A DNA stretch of 64,000 nt, taken from contig NC_031770.1 of NCBI RefSeq assembly GCF_001522545.3, positions 8,757,069 to 8,821,068 on the forward strand, in the 5' to 3' direction. Position 1 is the first letter of the stretch. Every line of letters begins with the position of its first letter. The notes beneath the pieces were generated by a model. It did not search any database, was not told the DNA's origin, and was given only the letters and a program-made list of their open reading frames with translations. Positions 48,574-60,500 of the stretch are shown piece by piece. This stretch comes from Parus major (Eukaryota; Chordata; Aves; Passeriformes; Paridae). The position numbers and the translations under genes were made by a program.

Positions 48574-49199
48574 ACTAAACCCTAGTATAAGAAGAAAAAC
48601 AAGGAAAAAACACACATCTTGCATCAAACTAGTGGAATATTCTACAAGACAAAAAGAGACAATATCCCTCTCCTCAACTATTCTTCTCCCACAGTTCATC
48701 CCTGCTTTCCTCACCATGGAGTGATGACCATAGCAACTCCCTTATAATTCTCAAATTTGACATAAAATTACTGTTACTGTGCCAGACTACCCATGGTTTG
48801 AGAGGACCAGCACCCAGAGAGTGAGGGTGATGAAGAACCCTTCCATTTCACAGAGACTTCCTAAACTGACAAGAGGTTACAAAACATTTCATCAATATTC
48901 CATACACATCCAGCCAAATGACATATTTTTCCTCTGAACCTAAAAGTGCTGCAGCAAAAATCATTCAGGGCTTTCATCACTTGAAAATTTTTGCGTGGTG
49001 ATGCAATGGACGTTGAAAACAACAATGCTCACTTTCTTTGATGCACTTCATCAGAGAAGATGGGACAGTTCCAGGTGACACATTGTTATTTATTAGATGC
49101 ATCAATGCTGTTTCCAGAGGAAAACCTGACTCTCAGCTATTTAGAGTGACAGCTTTCAGGTAGGAACAGCACAGCTCGAGGCTGGAATGACTGAACACC

Positions 49200-49570
49200 T
49201 TCAGGGCTTGATTCAAAACACAAGCAGCAGCTTTTATTTAGCTGGGTTGTGATAAAACCTTTTGCAAATGGCACAGATGTACATCAGCTTTTCTGCATTT
49301 CACACAATGTAACTCTCGCATTAATTGTTTTAAATACTGAACTCAGCGTCAGGAAAGAAAGACATCTCACTGAGCTGGCCACTCTGGGAGCTTCATGGCC
49401 TTTGTGAAGCTATCAAGCCACCTTTCAAATTTTCTTTGCATATGAATAAATATAAGGGAGTTGTCCAATACCCAAAAATGCTTAATTACCTTAATTACTT
49501 TGGGATTGCTTCTCACAGCCTGTACATAAAGCATACTTGTTCCTCCCTAACTTAAAACTTGAAGAACAAG
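49200..49570. promoter_or_regulatory. AT-rich candidate regulatory DNA
   Basis: Unique, repeat-free sequence with TTTTGCAAATGG at 49260 and a CGCATTAATTG homeodomain-type core at 49317. Inferred only. Confidence 0.25.
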
Positions 49571-49885
49571 ATACAGTGTGGATTTTTTCCTCTGGCTCTT
49601 ACCAAGCCTTGATACCAGTCATTTATCCAACACCCCAATAAAACATGGATTTTAGAAAAATATATTATATTTCATGCAAATAAAGAAACAAAACACCAGT
49701 TGAATTTTGTCTGATGAAAATGGCTGCAAAAAGTCTCGATAACAGTACAAGAGCAAGTAGTTCTTTTACTGTATTTAGGAAAACTAGAAGGAAAGAAGAA
49801 AATTAAACAAGAAGCATCTTAAAGATCAAAAGAAATATTTTAGGGGTTTGGAAAAAAAATCTGTCAATGCCATCCTGCACTCTGA

Positions 49886-49935
49886 AATTCATAGAGTTGG
49901 GAGAAGCCCCAGAAATTAAACAATCAAACTTTTTT
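49886..49935 (-). mobile_element. Possible decayed CR1 tail, minus strand
   Basis: The order TTCATAGAGTTGGGAGAAGC followed by CCCAGAAAT and ACAATCAAAC resembles the reversed 3' end of bird CR1 elements, but the similarity is short and interrupted. Confidence 0.25.
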
Positions 49936-49989
49936 GAGGTTCACCTCTCTGCAAAAAGGAGACCAAACCCAACATGCAACTGTGTCATT

Positions 49990-50430
49990 AAGCCTAAGAG
50001 CTCATTCTTCCAAGTCTTGCCTCAAATTCAGTATGTGTGGTAACTCATGAGTCATTAAAATGGAAAGGCTCCCTTTTGGCTTCAAGGGCAACTGGATCTG
50101 ATTATACATGCTGCCGTACCTCGGCACAATGGGATGAGTAAAATACACACTGTCAGCCCCGGCTCTGAATTTGCTTTCTCACAGCACAAGCCTCACCTGA
50201 AACGGAGTACTTTATGTGTTAATAACATATTTGTTACAGCTATCCTGTGCAGTGCTTAATTAAAGTGATATTTTGTTTCAGTTGAATGATCTCTGGCTGT
50301 TTTATTGTCATTTGACATTAAATTGCAATTTGCCATGCCACATACGTTTCTGCACACGTTGTCAATGTGATTAGAAAGGCAACGTTATTGACCAAGAACA
50401 TAATACTTACTGAGTGTCTTGAGAAAATAG
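49990..50430. promoter_or_regulatory. Strong-looking candidate conserved regulatory element
   Basis: Unique sequence without repeats. It contains TTAATTAA at 50256-50263 and a perfect 12-bp palindrome AAATTGCAATTT at 50320-50331 that includes the C/EBP-type core ATTGCAAT. It also has several CATxTG-like cores. A few CpGs are kept in otherwise AT-rich DNA (for example near 50119 and 50345-50390), which is unusual for neutral bird DNA and suggests constraint. Function is inferred. Confidence 0.45.
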
Positions 50431-50456
50431 ATTTTTAAAGTTCTACACATTCTCTC

Positions 50457-50486
50457 TTTTTTTTCTTTTTTTTTTTTTTTATTTTT
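50457..50486 (+). repeat. T-rich run
   Basis: T runs with one C interruption and one A near the end. Confidence 0.85.
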
Positions 50487-50662
50487 GGTTGCTAAACCTG
50501 ATTTGCTTTGGTTACTTTAAAGCTCTTTGCTGCTGAATAGCTCCAAGTGCTAACAGAATTTAATATCCAGTTGTCATGCATGTCTCAGGTCTCACCACAG
50601 TGGACTGTGTTCAAACTCAGGTCAGCTTTTCCCATTCATTTATAGGTGTGTGTGCATATTTT

Positions 50663-50684
50663 TGTGTATGTATATATATATATA
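50663..50684. repeat. Short TA-rich microsatellite
   Basis: Alternating TA units after a TGTATG start; short and probably stable. Confidence 0.8.
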
Positions 50685-51479
50685 TTTTTAAAAATAAATG
50701 AGAAATAAGTATATCCTGTCGGGGCTCAGGTCACCACATGCACACAGGACACCAGATGTGATGCTGCCCCCTCCACTGCTCCTCTGTCCCTCCTACAAGA
50801 GCCAGCAAGGGGAGAGCCTGGGATGGGGGCACCCAGCAGCATCAGCCCCCACCCTCCTCTCAGGTCTCACGCCTTGGATTTGGGCTCCCTCCTCCAGGCT
50901 ACATGAATCATTTCTGCCATGAACTTGTGACCCTGGCTCTGTAACAGCGCGCTGCTCCACCAGGACCATACTGCAGATAATGCACAGCCACTTTGGTCTG
51001 TAGCAGACCTGACATTTGCAAAGCTGCACTGAATTAAGGCAAGACACTACAAACTGCAGCGCAGTTCAGGGTGCTCTGGGAATAAAACGCTTGGGTACTG
51101 TTTCCTAAATTCGGAGGGGAAAAAGCTAAATCCATGCCCTCTCCTATTTCACTCTGATTGAAGAGGTAAATAAAATAAAATAGGCTTACATGAAAATGTT
51201 GTCTGTTTTACTGCCATGTTATTTCTGCTTTACCAGCAGGCTGAAAAAACTTGTTGTACATCTTTTTTTCTATCTTTTTTTTTCTATTTCCTGCATTAGT
51301 TTTGGATAACTGGAATTGAGAGAGTGTGTTTTCTTCAACGAGAGTTTCAGCATACTACATTCCCTCTTGGTTAAATTTAATTTCAGCTCTATATTCCAAA
51401 TTTACTGATCTTAAATACAGTATTACATAAGAAGTATTCGTGTAACAACCTGAAAAAATAACCTACCAAAAATTACTAA

Positions 51480-52590
51480 GCTGGATGTAGCAGGTTACTG
51501 TTTCCCAATTGCAAATCCAGCCGTGATGGTAAATAAGAACATCCCAATGATGTACAGGAAAGCATAAGCATGGTCTGGTCTATCAGTTACAGTAAGGTCA
51601 TCATTAGTTACTCTTTTAATGGCTCATTTAATTAAATACAGAGCTATTGTCTTGCAATTATGTGTATCAAGTGGAATAAATACTGAAGTTCAATTAGGGA
51701 TGTATTTTTTAGTGGAATGGGTTTTATTAAAGTTTCTGTGTTGCCACAAATGACTAATAATGAATACACTTTTCTGACAATGACAAAATAAGTATTCTCA
51801 CAGAAGTGGCTGGTATGTGTAATTCGATGAGTTCACTTAAATAGTTCGACTCTGGATCAAAAAAGCAAATTATACTCACTTGAATAGTTCGACTGGGGAT
51901 CAAAAAAGTAAATTATATAAGTGGATACTGCAAGGCAGAAACATGTGGACACAGCTGTAGTGTCATGTGTCACAGCTTTGCTCTGTGCCAGCTGGCACCG
52001 GCACAAAGGCAGGCCAAGCCAAACAATTCCTGTTATTCATAACAGCAAATGTGCATTCAAAACACACAGTGAAGGCTTTATAAAATAACTTGGTATTCAA
52101 ATGGATCCACACTGCGGAATTGTTTTTTAATCACACATTGCTCTGCGCCAGGCCGATATGCCAAATTGTCCTGGTAGTCCAGAAGTTCTTGTCTTTACCC
52201 AAAACAGTGCAAAGGCAGGTCTTGGCCTGCATATCTATGGGATATTTGTGCTCAGGGTTTGCAGCCTTCCTTGTGCGCTCAGTAAATAGATGTGCACCCT
52301 CAGAGCATTAAATATTCAGCCTTTCAATTAACAAGGGTGCACAACATGCACATTTGTGCCTATATTATAATCAGAACTTGCCTAGCATAGAAAATCGCAC
52401 CATTTAGAAGTCTAGCTAGTGAGAAAGCAAGCAGTTGGGGTAGTTTCACAGACAAACTCCTTCTAGACTGTGTTTATATTTAGAACTTAAATATGAAATG
52501 CAAGAGGTATTCACTGTATTCCTCTAAAAGGGGACCTCTTCCAAGTATGCAAATAGGCTCACTGTATCTAACCTCAATAGGGACTTCATG
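51480..52590. promoter_or_regulatory. Large candidate conserved regulatory block with internal duplication
   Basis: About 1.1 kb of AT-rich, repeat-free unique sequence. Features include a CAATTGCAAATCC octamer-like string at 51507, a perfect 12-bp palindrome ATTTAATTAAAT at 51626-51637, and a 43-bp tandem duplication at 51834-51919. A 73-codon frame at 52090-52311 is open but has no recognised domain. Low CpG overall with occasional retained CpGs. Enhancer function is inferred. Confidence 0.4.
51834..51919 (+). repeat. 43-bp tandem duplication
   Basis: Copy 1 (51834-51876) begins CACTTAAATAGTTCGAC and copy 2 (51877-51919) begins CACTTGAATAGTTCGAC. About 37 of 43 positions agree, including a shared GGATCAAAAAAG block. 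The copies abut without spacer. Confidence 0.92.
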
Positions 52591-52608
52591 AAATATGCCC
52601 CTAGTGAT

Positions 52609-52650
52609 GGAAAAAAAAAAGAAAAAAGAAGAAAAAAAAGGAAGGGGGAG
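52609..52650 (+). repeat. Purine-rich simple tract
   Basis: A/G-only run with G-rich end. Confidence 0.85.
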
Positions 52651-55600
52651 CTCAATTCAACTCTTTTCATTGCTATTGAGACAACTCTTACTTGAGAAAA
52701 CATCTTCCCCAGTCATCAGCCTCTTTCTCCTTCCCAGTGACCCAAACCAATTTTACTATTGCAGGATCCAGCCTTATTTTAGCATACCTGAAGTTTCATC
52801 ATACCAAGAAAATGAATGCTAATCATGGACTATTATGCCTGAAGTTGTGCAAAAATGGGAAATTTCAATAAAATTTGGTTCAGTTTCTCAGAAGGTGCTG
52901 GCTGCAGGAGCTTTGTGTGTGCTCAAGGCCACCTCTCCAAGTGGGATTAGTTAAGCTGGAAAAGGAATAACAAACTTTCCATGTAAATAAAACCAATGGA
53001 AAAGGCTCAGCAGTAACATCCCTTTTTTCACCTTCCCCACCTTCTGGCTCCATGTTGTAGATAACTGGGCATAGCTTGTGCTGAGATGGCTTGGATTTGC
53101 TTCAGGGAGGTCTCCAGGACTACTACACTCTCCACATTCCTGGGGATCTTGCCCCTTGTTTTTTGAAAAGCCAGGCCTTTCTTCACTCCAAGAACAAGAG
53201 CCCTCTTTTCCCAGGAAACATAAAAAAAAGGGCTGTACATTGAGATGATGGGGAGAGGTGACATAGCTTCTAATACCTTGTTTACAGTAGCCACTCTTTA
53301 ATGTCTGGTGCCTAAGATTTGCCAAGCACATTCCATTTTCCCCCCTTTGGAAACAGAGGTGAGGAAAATCACCCCAGCACGTTCATTTCTGCCCATCTTT
53401 TACAGTTTGTGTTCTTGAAAAGTAGCCTTTTTCCCATCTTCTGGGTGTAATTGGCATTAGGGTTAATAGATACCAGACATCTCCTATCAGGCAACATGGT
53501 TTAAATAGGCACATCATTAACATGGATTACTTAGGCCATGTCTCCTATTGAATTAGTGGTCTGCAGGCCAGCTCCAGGGAAGGGCTTGGGGGCCTGTATG
53601 CCGGGTACTGAAACATCTAAACTTTGGCCCCAACCTCAAAAGAAAGTGTGAAACGCCTTGGAAAGAATCCCAGCTCTTAGGCTATAACTGACGTTAAAAG
53701 CAAAGCTCCTGCAGACATCCAGAGGACTATTCCACCCCAAACACAACAGCAAAATCAAGCAGGAGGTTTTAAAAGGACTTTGGGACTCCACTTTAACCCT
53801 TTGCCAGCTAAGGCTGCTGCCAGCAGGAGGCAAGAGGGCTTGGTATCTGTCCCTTTGGAAGCTCCACTCCCCTTTTAATTATGCACATCTTTTACAGGTT
53901 GCTTTCAAAAAGTGGATCTGAAATGTCTGGTGGAAGATGAAACCAGACAGACAGAGTGGGTACATCTACCAGATGCCTGCAGATGCTCCCAATGCCTTTA
54001 GTGGCACAATCCCATGTGGCTGAGCAGGCAAAGCTGGTGACTGATTCTCCTTTTTACAGGAGGAGGGAAAGGACATGGTACCAGCAAGGAGAGGTGGTCA
54101 GCACAAAAACAAAATAATCTTCCCCTTACCATAGTTAAAGACCTTAGATATTAATAAAACAAGGAAGGGTATTCATTTGGTTTTTTTCTCTAAATACAGG
54201 ATTTTTTGCATAATATTACTCACATTTACATTACACTCAGTAATAAAGTTAACTGAGTTCCATGTAAAGCACCAGTGTTTGGGGTGTTTTTCAGTCCACA
54301 TATAATTGCTCACAGATGTTACCTGCCCTGTCCCAGTGATGTTGTTAAACCCTCTGGTTTGTGCTTAAAGTTAGTGATGAGCAAATTGAAAAGCTGAATA
54401 TAAAGCAGGGAATATGTAGTTATTATCAGCTGATCTGTCAGATCCGCAAAAATTGGGACTGATGTCCCATGAAAGGAAACCAGAAGTAGACATTTCAAGC
54501 ACATTACTGCACATCAAGCCCTGGCTGAAACTCCTGCTGAGACTGTTTATGACAGCATAATCCTGTCCAAAAAGTGCTAATATAAAATCCTACCTTTTTA
54601 TTTGGCCATGATATGGATAGAAAAATTAGATTGACTTCACTGATATCAATACCTGCTTAATGGGGGGGACACATAAAAAAGGCAATACAATCTTGAAAAT
54701 TCCCTGTGTTTCCTTTTTTTCCTCCATATTCTACTATAATAATTTTACTGAGCTGCTGAAAAAAAGGTCTCTGGAATAAAGACATATTGCTACAGCCTCC
54801 GAACTGGCAAACAAATGCTTGTGTGATGTGCTTAATGTGATGTAAAGTGTTTGCAGGGATGGAGCCACAATCCTGAGATGGATCCATGCTGCTTACAAGA
54901 CTTGCTCAGCATCCCAGCTTGTGGACCAGGCTGTACCAAGCTCAAGTCATGCCCTGCCATGGTCACCAAAACCATCTTTGTATCTCACTCAGTTCATGGG
55001 CAGTGCAACACTGAGAATGGAGAGAAAAGAGCAGCAGAAACTCTGTTTCCTTCCCTCCACTGTTAAAGAGGAAAAATGCACAGAAGGAAGAGGACATTTC
55101 TCCCCCTCTTCACCTAAACAAACAAGATGACAACTTGAATGGAGGTTACTGGTCTCTGTTGGGAAAGAGTAGATTTAAACTCAGATCAGCACCAGTTGTG
55201 CTTTGAGCCTCCTTCATAAAGAGAGGATTTTATTTGATTAGAAAAAAATAAAACAAACCAACAAACAAATAAACAAACCTCAGAAGCTGTTTGACCATTT
55301 TCCAGTGCTTATTTTCTGAGTCTACTCTTATAATATCCCTTGGTAAAAGAGGCTCATTTCCAAAGGTCTGAGTTAGACAGTTAAGGTGGAGCAGGAACCT
55401 GAAGTGGCTGCAGAGGTATGAAGTACCTGAATTTGACTGGCCTCATGTCCAAAAACATGCTGCATGCAGTTTAGATTTAGACCCTATAGCCTTACATATT
55501 TAAGGAAAATGCCTTAAAGAAGATAATTGCTTTTAATTGGGTGATGTTCTCGAGGCTTTTGAAGTGTCATGGTAATTTTGGATTGGTTTCAGTGGAAGTG

Positions 55601-56989
55601 TCATGCAGATCAGCACAGAGAATTTCTGGGTGCCAGAGAAGATGTGGCAGGCACTGGGACCTAGCAGTGATGACCACAAAAGAAGGCAAAGCAACAAAAG
55701 TACCAATTATTGATCATTTCTTTCCTTTAGCTTTGGGACAGATTACTTGCCTGGTTTTGAAGAAGCCATCTGGGGCTGCAGCCATCAAGAATAGCTGCAG
55801 GACTGATAGAGGACAGGAACTTCAGCAATGCCCTGCCCATAGGTGCTGCCCTAGCAAGCAGCCTGATAGCTCCAGCTAACAAGCACCTTATTAACTCCAA
55901 TCCCCCCATCCCTTTCTGCAGCATCACCTTTCCCCCTGTCTAGTTCCCATAATCCCAGGGAAAGTCAAAAGAACATGACCAAAACATGGTAAAATCCTCA
56001 ACTGGTAAATTAACTTCCTTCTTGTAGCCATAGTCTTGATGTATTTAAACCATCTCTTCCATCAGTCTTGACAGTTTTGATTGAAAACCAGAGGTCATCT
56101 ACAAGTCTGTACTTATATACAGTCACACAAATTAGTCTATGGTTGTCTGCTAAGAAGCAATGCAAGATAAATCTGGACTATATTCCAGTAAGGCTTTATC
56201 TTGTTGCAGTTTATTCTGTTTTCTGTAGTTGCAAAATTTACTCTCGTCAAAAGTCTTCTAGAAGGAGGCTGAGCTTTTTTCTTATGACTCAAAAATGTGT
56301 TTTAATAAGACTAAAAAGGAAGAATTGACCAGCAATTTCTGCAGCAGCTAATATTTACTGTGTCCAAGACTATACAGATGTTGATTTTAAAGAGGACAGA
56401 TGCCCTGGCATTTTAGCAAAGGTTCTGCCTGAAGCTGAGTCCCACAAATCATTAGTCAACATCCAGCAGTAAGAACAGGATTTTGCTTTGCAAAGATGGA
56501 CCCATAAAAGCACCCAATCAAGTTGAGCTTGAGGTGGTCAAGACATCAGTGAGAACCTCTAAGTAACAAAACACTTCTGCACATTTCATTTTGGAGGCAG
56601 GATACCAAAAGCTCTCAAAGCCCCTTGTTGCCAGGTCTGATACAAAGCCAACCCAACAGCTCCTGCATGTAGAGCCATGAAGAAATCCCTCCACATGATC
56701 TGGGTTTGCTCACTCCCCATCAGCCTGTGCAGGGAGGGAATCCCATCCTGCAGGCTGCTTCCCCTGGAGTAACTTGAGGTCCAACAGCCAGTGAGGTCAC
56801 CCCCAGTCTGGCCAAAGCCTGTATACCATTACAATGAAGTAATAATGTATTTATAACACACCTAACCACTGATGGCTTCTATTCCTGTTGAGGCTCTTTT
56901 TTATTTTTTTCTTCCCCTGCATTTGCACAGATGTTTTTTGAGAGCTGGTCTCCAGAAAGAGCCTTGCAGAAAACAAGCTATGTCTGTTG
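52651..56989. other. Non-coding DNA
   Basis: No gene or transposon recognised. The 126-codon minus frame at 52951-53331 and the 112-codon plus frame at 55541-55879 lack motifs. An A/C-rich run lies at 55241-55279. Confidence 0.5.
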
Positions 56990-57520
56990 ATTCTGGCTGG
57001 CTTTTATAACGATAGTTGTTAGCACGCAGGATTTATGTTTCAAATATCATTTTAATTTCTTGGGCTGCATTTTTAACCACAAAATGTTAATTCAATGGTG
57101 CACTATAAATGCTGCAGCTCCTTTATAAAAATGTAGGACAAGCTGTTTCTAAGGAAGAATTCTGAGAGTCTGATTCATAGAAATACGACTCACATACATT
57201 TTCCATGGAATTTTCTCTGAAATATGTGTGGAATACGTTCTACAATAAATTATGTACTTTTGTGATTCATTAAATCCTCTCCCTGCTCACAAGTAGTAAG
57301 CTCTTCATTATACACAGAAAAAAAGTGCAATCAGCCCAAACCAGCAGCATTCTTATCATATGTGGTGGTTGCTTTGTTTTTGATCTTAAAAAACACAAAC
57401 TGTAAAGGCATTTAGAGAAAGCACATAAATTAAGCTGGCATCCAGCTTTAATTTACACTAAAGCAAATTAAGGATATCTACACCCGTAATTATTTCGATG
57501 TTCAATGGAAGGAGTTAGGG
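56990..57520. promoter_or_regulatory. Candidate conserved regulatory element with inverted repeat
   Basis: Unique AT-rich DNA with MEF2-like CTATAAATG near 57101, CAATAAATTATG at 57243, and a hairpin-forming inverted repeat at 57426-57455. No repeats of known families. Appearance fits a vertebrate conserved non-coding element; this was not tested. Confidence 0.35.
57426..57455. repeat. Near-perfect inverted repeat
   Basis: The left arm TAAATTAAGCTGG (57426-57438) and the right arm (57442-57455) pair with one extra T, around a three-base loop. The sequence can form a hairpin or cruciform. Confidence 0.8.
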
Positions 57521-60500
57521 CTCAGAATGACTCTCTCAAAAATCACAGGGATTATTAGGAATGGATGACTACTGAAAATGACATTCCTAGGAATAATTCC
57601 TCTCACGTTATCCTTTCTTTTTATCACTTTGTCCCGGCAATGGTAACACTCCTTTTGTGCTTCCTGCCAGTGTGCATGTACCTGTGATGTGGTTTCACTG
57701 GCATGCACCTTCCTGAACAGGGAGATTGGAGGTGTCACCTGTGACATTATTCATGTGCCATTTCAGCTCACACAGGCCACATTGAAAGCACTTACTGGAC
57801 AGCCAATTAGGGGGGCAGGAAAAAAATAATGTGTAGCTTATGTGGCTGATGACATTTAAACAATTTTAGCCAACTAGCTTGGCTAGCAAAAACCCAGATA
57901 CCAGTTTGCTCACAAGCACTTCCATGGGATAAATGACCTACTTTGCCTTTCCTAGGATTCCAGATATGTTGAAAATAGATATTTCTGCTCTTAGACTTCA
58001 GCTTTCCCTATTCTTCCCCACTTTGCCAATAAAACCAATTTTTCTTGAATGCCAATATCACCAAAGCCTAGTTAAACCATCTTACCTCTTGCTGGGAGTT
58101 ACATCTATGAAATATTCTTTTTCTGCCTTTCTACACCCTGCTGCCATTTGTCTCCAAGGACGTCACAGGGGGCAGCCCTACAGTGGAGGGCCCTGGTAGT
58201 GCTGCCCGTGGGCACTGGCCAGGGGAAACTCGGGATCCAGACCTGGCACTCCACTTTGGGTACTGTCTGCAGCAATAAGACAAAAGGGAAAGAGGGAGGA
58301 GTGGACAGTGTGGCTTCTATTTTGAAGGCAAGAACAAGACTGGAAGTACCCCACAATCACCCACTCTGTACAGAAAGCCAAGATGCATTCTCTCTGCACA
58401 AAGGAAAATAAGAAATATAATTTCACCATTCTTTTTAAATGTCATGTCCCAGCATATCAAACTCATTTCATCTTCAGATCATCCCACCATGCTCCGTTAG
58501 CTACCAGAAGATGCGAGCCAGTGTTACCACCACAACAAACTCCCAGTACAACCATATAATTTCAATTCTTCACACATTTTCTTCCCGTGCACACAATGCC
58601 TTTGGTAGCTCAGTAAAAGTCTCCTCTCTCCAGTCCACTGCCACGGGCTACCAGGCTGAAACAAAGCTCAGTTTCAAAGCTGAAGCATAATGACCAAGCG
58701 GGAGGGAAAGAATAAAAGAAATAATCGGCGGTAGCTGTGCCTGTGTCTCCAGAGGTTCTCCTGGCTGAGGACTCGACCCAGGGTGGGCCATCAGCTCTGC
58801 TGCCCGCCTTCCCCATCCTTCTTGGATGCATGGCATTGAAATGCCACCTCTTGAAGAGCCGCATGGCAAAGCCAGGCAGGCTGCCAACCCGAAAAACGTC
58901 AACATGTGAAAACCTCAAGGCCCCTGCAGCGTAGTTTTCTTTTGTCCCATTTTCCCTCTGCTAATACAGGTTGGGAAACAGGCAGGCTGAATGAAAGATA
59001 TTCAGGGCAGGAATCATCTTTTGTTGTTGTTCCAGGCTGTACCCCGTGTATTGGGGTCATGATGTCCATGATACGAACGTCTGCAGCAAAATAAGCGGGA
59101 GCCATAAAAATAGCAAACAGCACCAGATATGAGATCTCTGACAGGGCAAGGAGGAATAGCAGTATCCCTGCCAAATTATCTCTGTGGGGCAAAAAAGAAG
59201 CAGGTAGCTCCCTGGATGGCATGGAGAAATAATGTCTAGATGAAGAAGGGGTTCAATAGTCACACTGTAAAAATACTTATAAATAGTGCTTAGTGCTCTC
59301 TAACAGAATGAAAAGTGCACAAGGAGAAAGAGGGCAGCAAGAGGAAGAGAGAAGGAGCATTTTTCCTCCTCTTATTTTTGCCTTCTGGAGTGAATTTCAA
59401 TCCAAGAGATCTTTCAGCCAGTTCCCCTTTCCCTTGTGAGTCTGGGCCTGACTTTTCACTCTCCACACCTTGCCTAGTCATTTGCAATCATATGAAGCCA
59501 AGCCAGAGATAAATAAAAATGCTCTCAAATTTGGCAGCATTTTACACCTCTGTGGTTAATGCAAAACAGAGCTGCAAAGTTGGCCTTTTTTTTTTTTCCT
59601 TGTGAGAAAACCACACATATCTCACCAGTGTAACCATCTGTTGTGTATCTCACTTGGAAAAAAAATAATGGCTAATAAGGAATGTCACTACTCTGAAAGG
59701 AGGAAAAATGTTCTCAAAGAACATCAGGTTAAGACAAGAGTCTCCAGCCAGTGTGGCAGAGGTGTCTGTAGGATTTCTTCTCTTCTCCCACTCTCCTGTC
59801 ACAGGACACAGCCATGGGAGGTCAGACCTCAGAGACCATCACCAGCAGCCGACCACAAGGACAATTAATCCTCTGGACAGGTTTCAAGGCATGAAGGCAT
59901 TAGTTTGATGTTGTGTTTAGGGTTTTTTTTCCCCCTGCCCTCCCCCTTCTCGCTGGTTAGACAGGTACTGACAGTGTTTTTGGCTATGTATTGCCCTGTC
60001 TGGATATACCCCAGAGAGCCACAGTGCTGATCAGTAGCTCTGGGCAGTCACAGCAACAGTGCAACAAGGCCACTCTTCCTCTCTTTTTACTGTTTCCCTT
60101 ACCCCCCCATCATTTCATCCCTCTCAGAATTCTGCACAATAAAATGAATTATAAAAATGAAATGTAACAAAGCTAAAACTCTTTTTTTTTTTTTTTTTTT
60201 ACAACACTAAATTGAAAAGACTGGTTTGAGTTTCTACATTTCCTGAGTACTTATGGGCACCTGCAGAAGAGCATAAGGACTGGCAGAACATGGAACACAC
60301 TATCCTGAAATAAGTGCATCACAATAAAACATATTTTGATATAGCAGCTCTCACAAGTAATTATCACAAAGTGCTTTAGAAGGATAAGTAAGTAGAATTT
60401 TGAGGGCAAAGTTTTAAGAGAATGAGAGACTCATCAGTATACTCCTGAAAAATGAAAGTTTGGAGGGGAAAAGAAAGAAAAAATTCTCTATCTACCTGAC

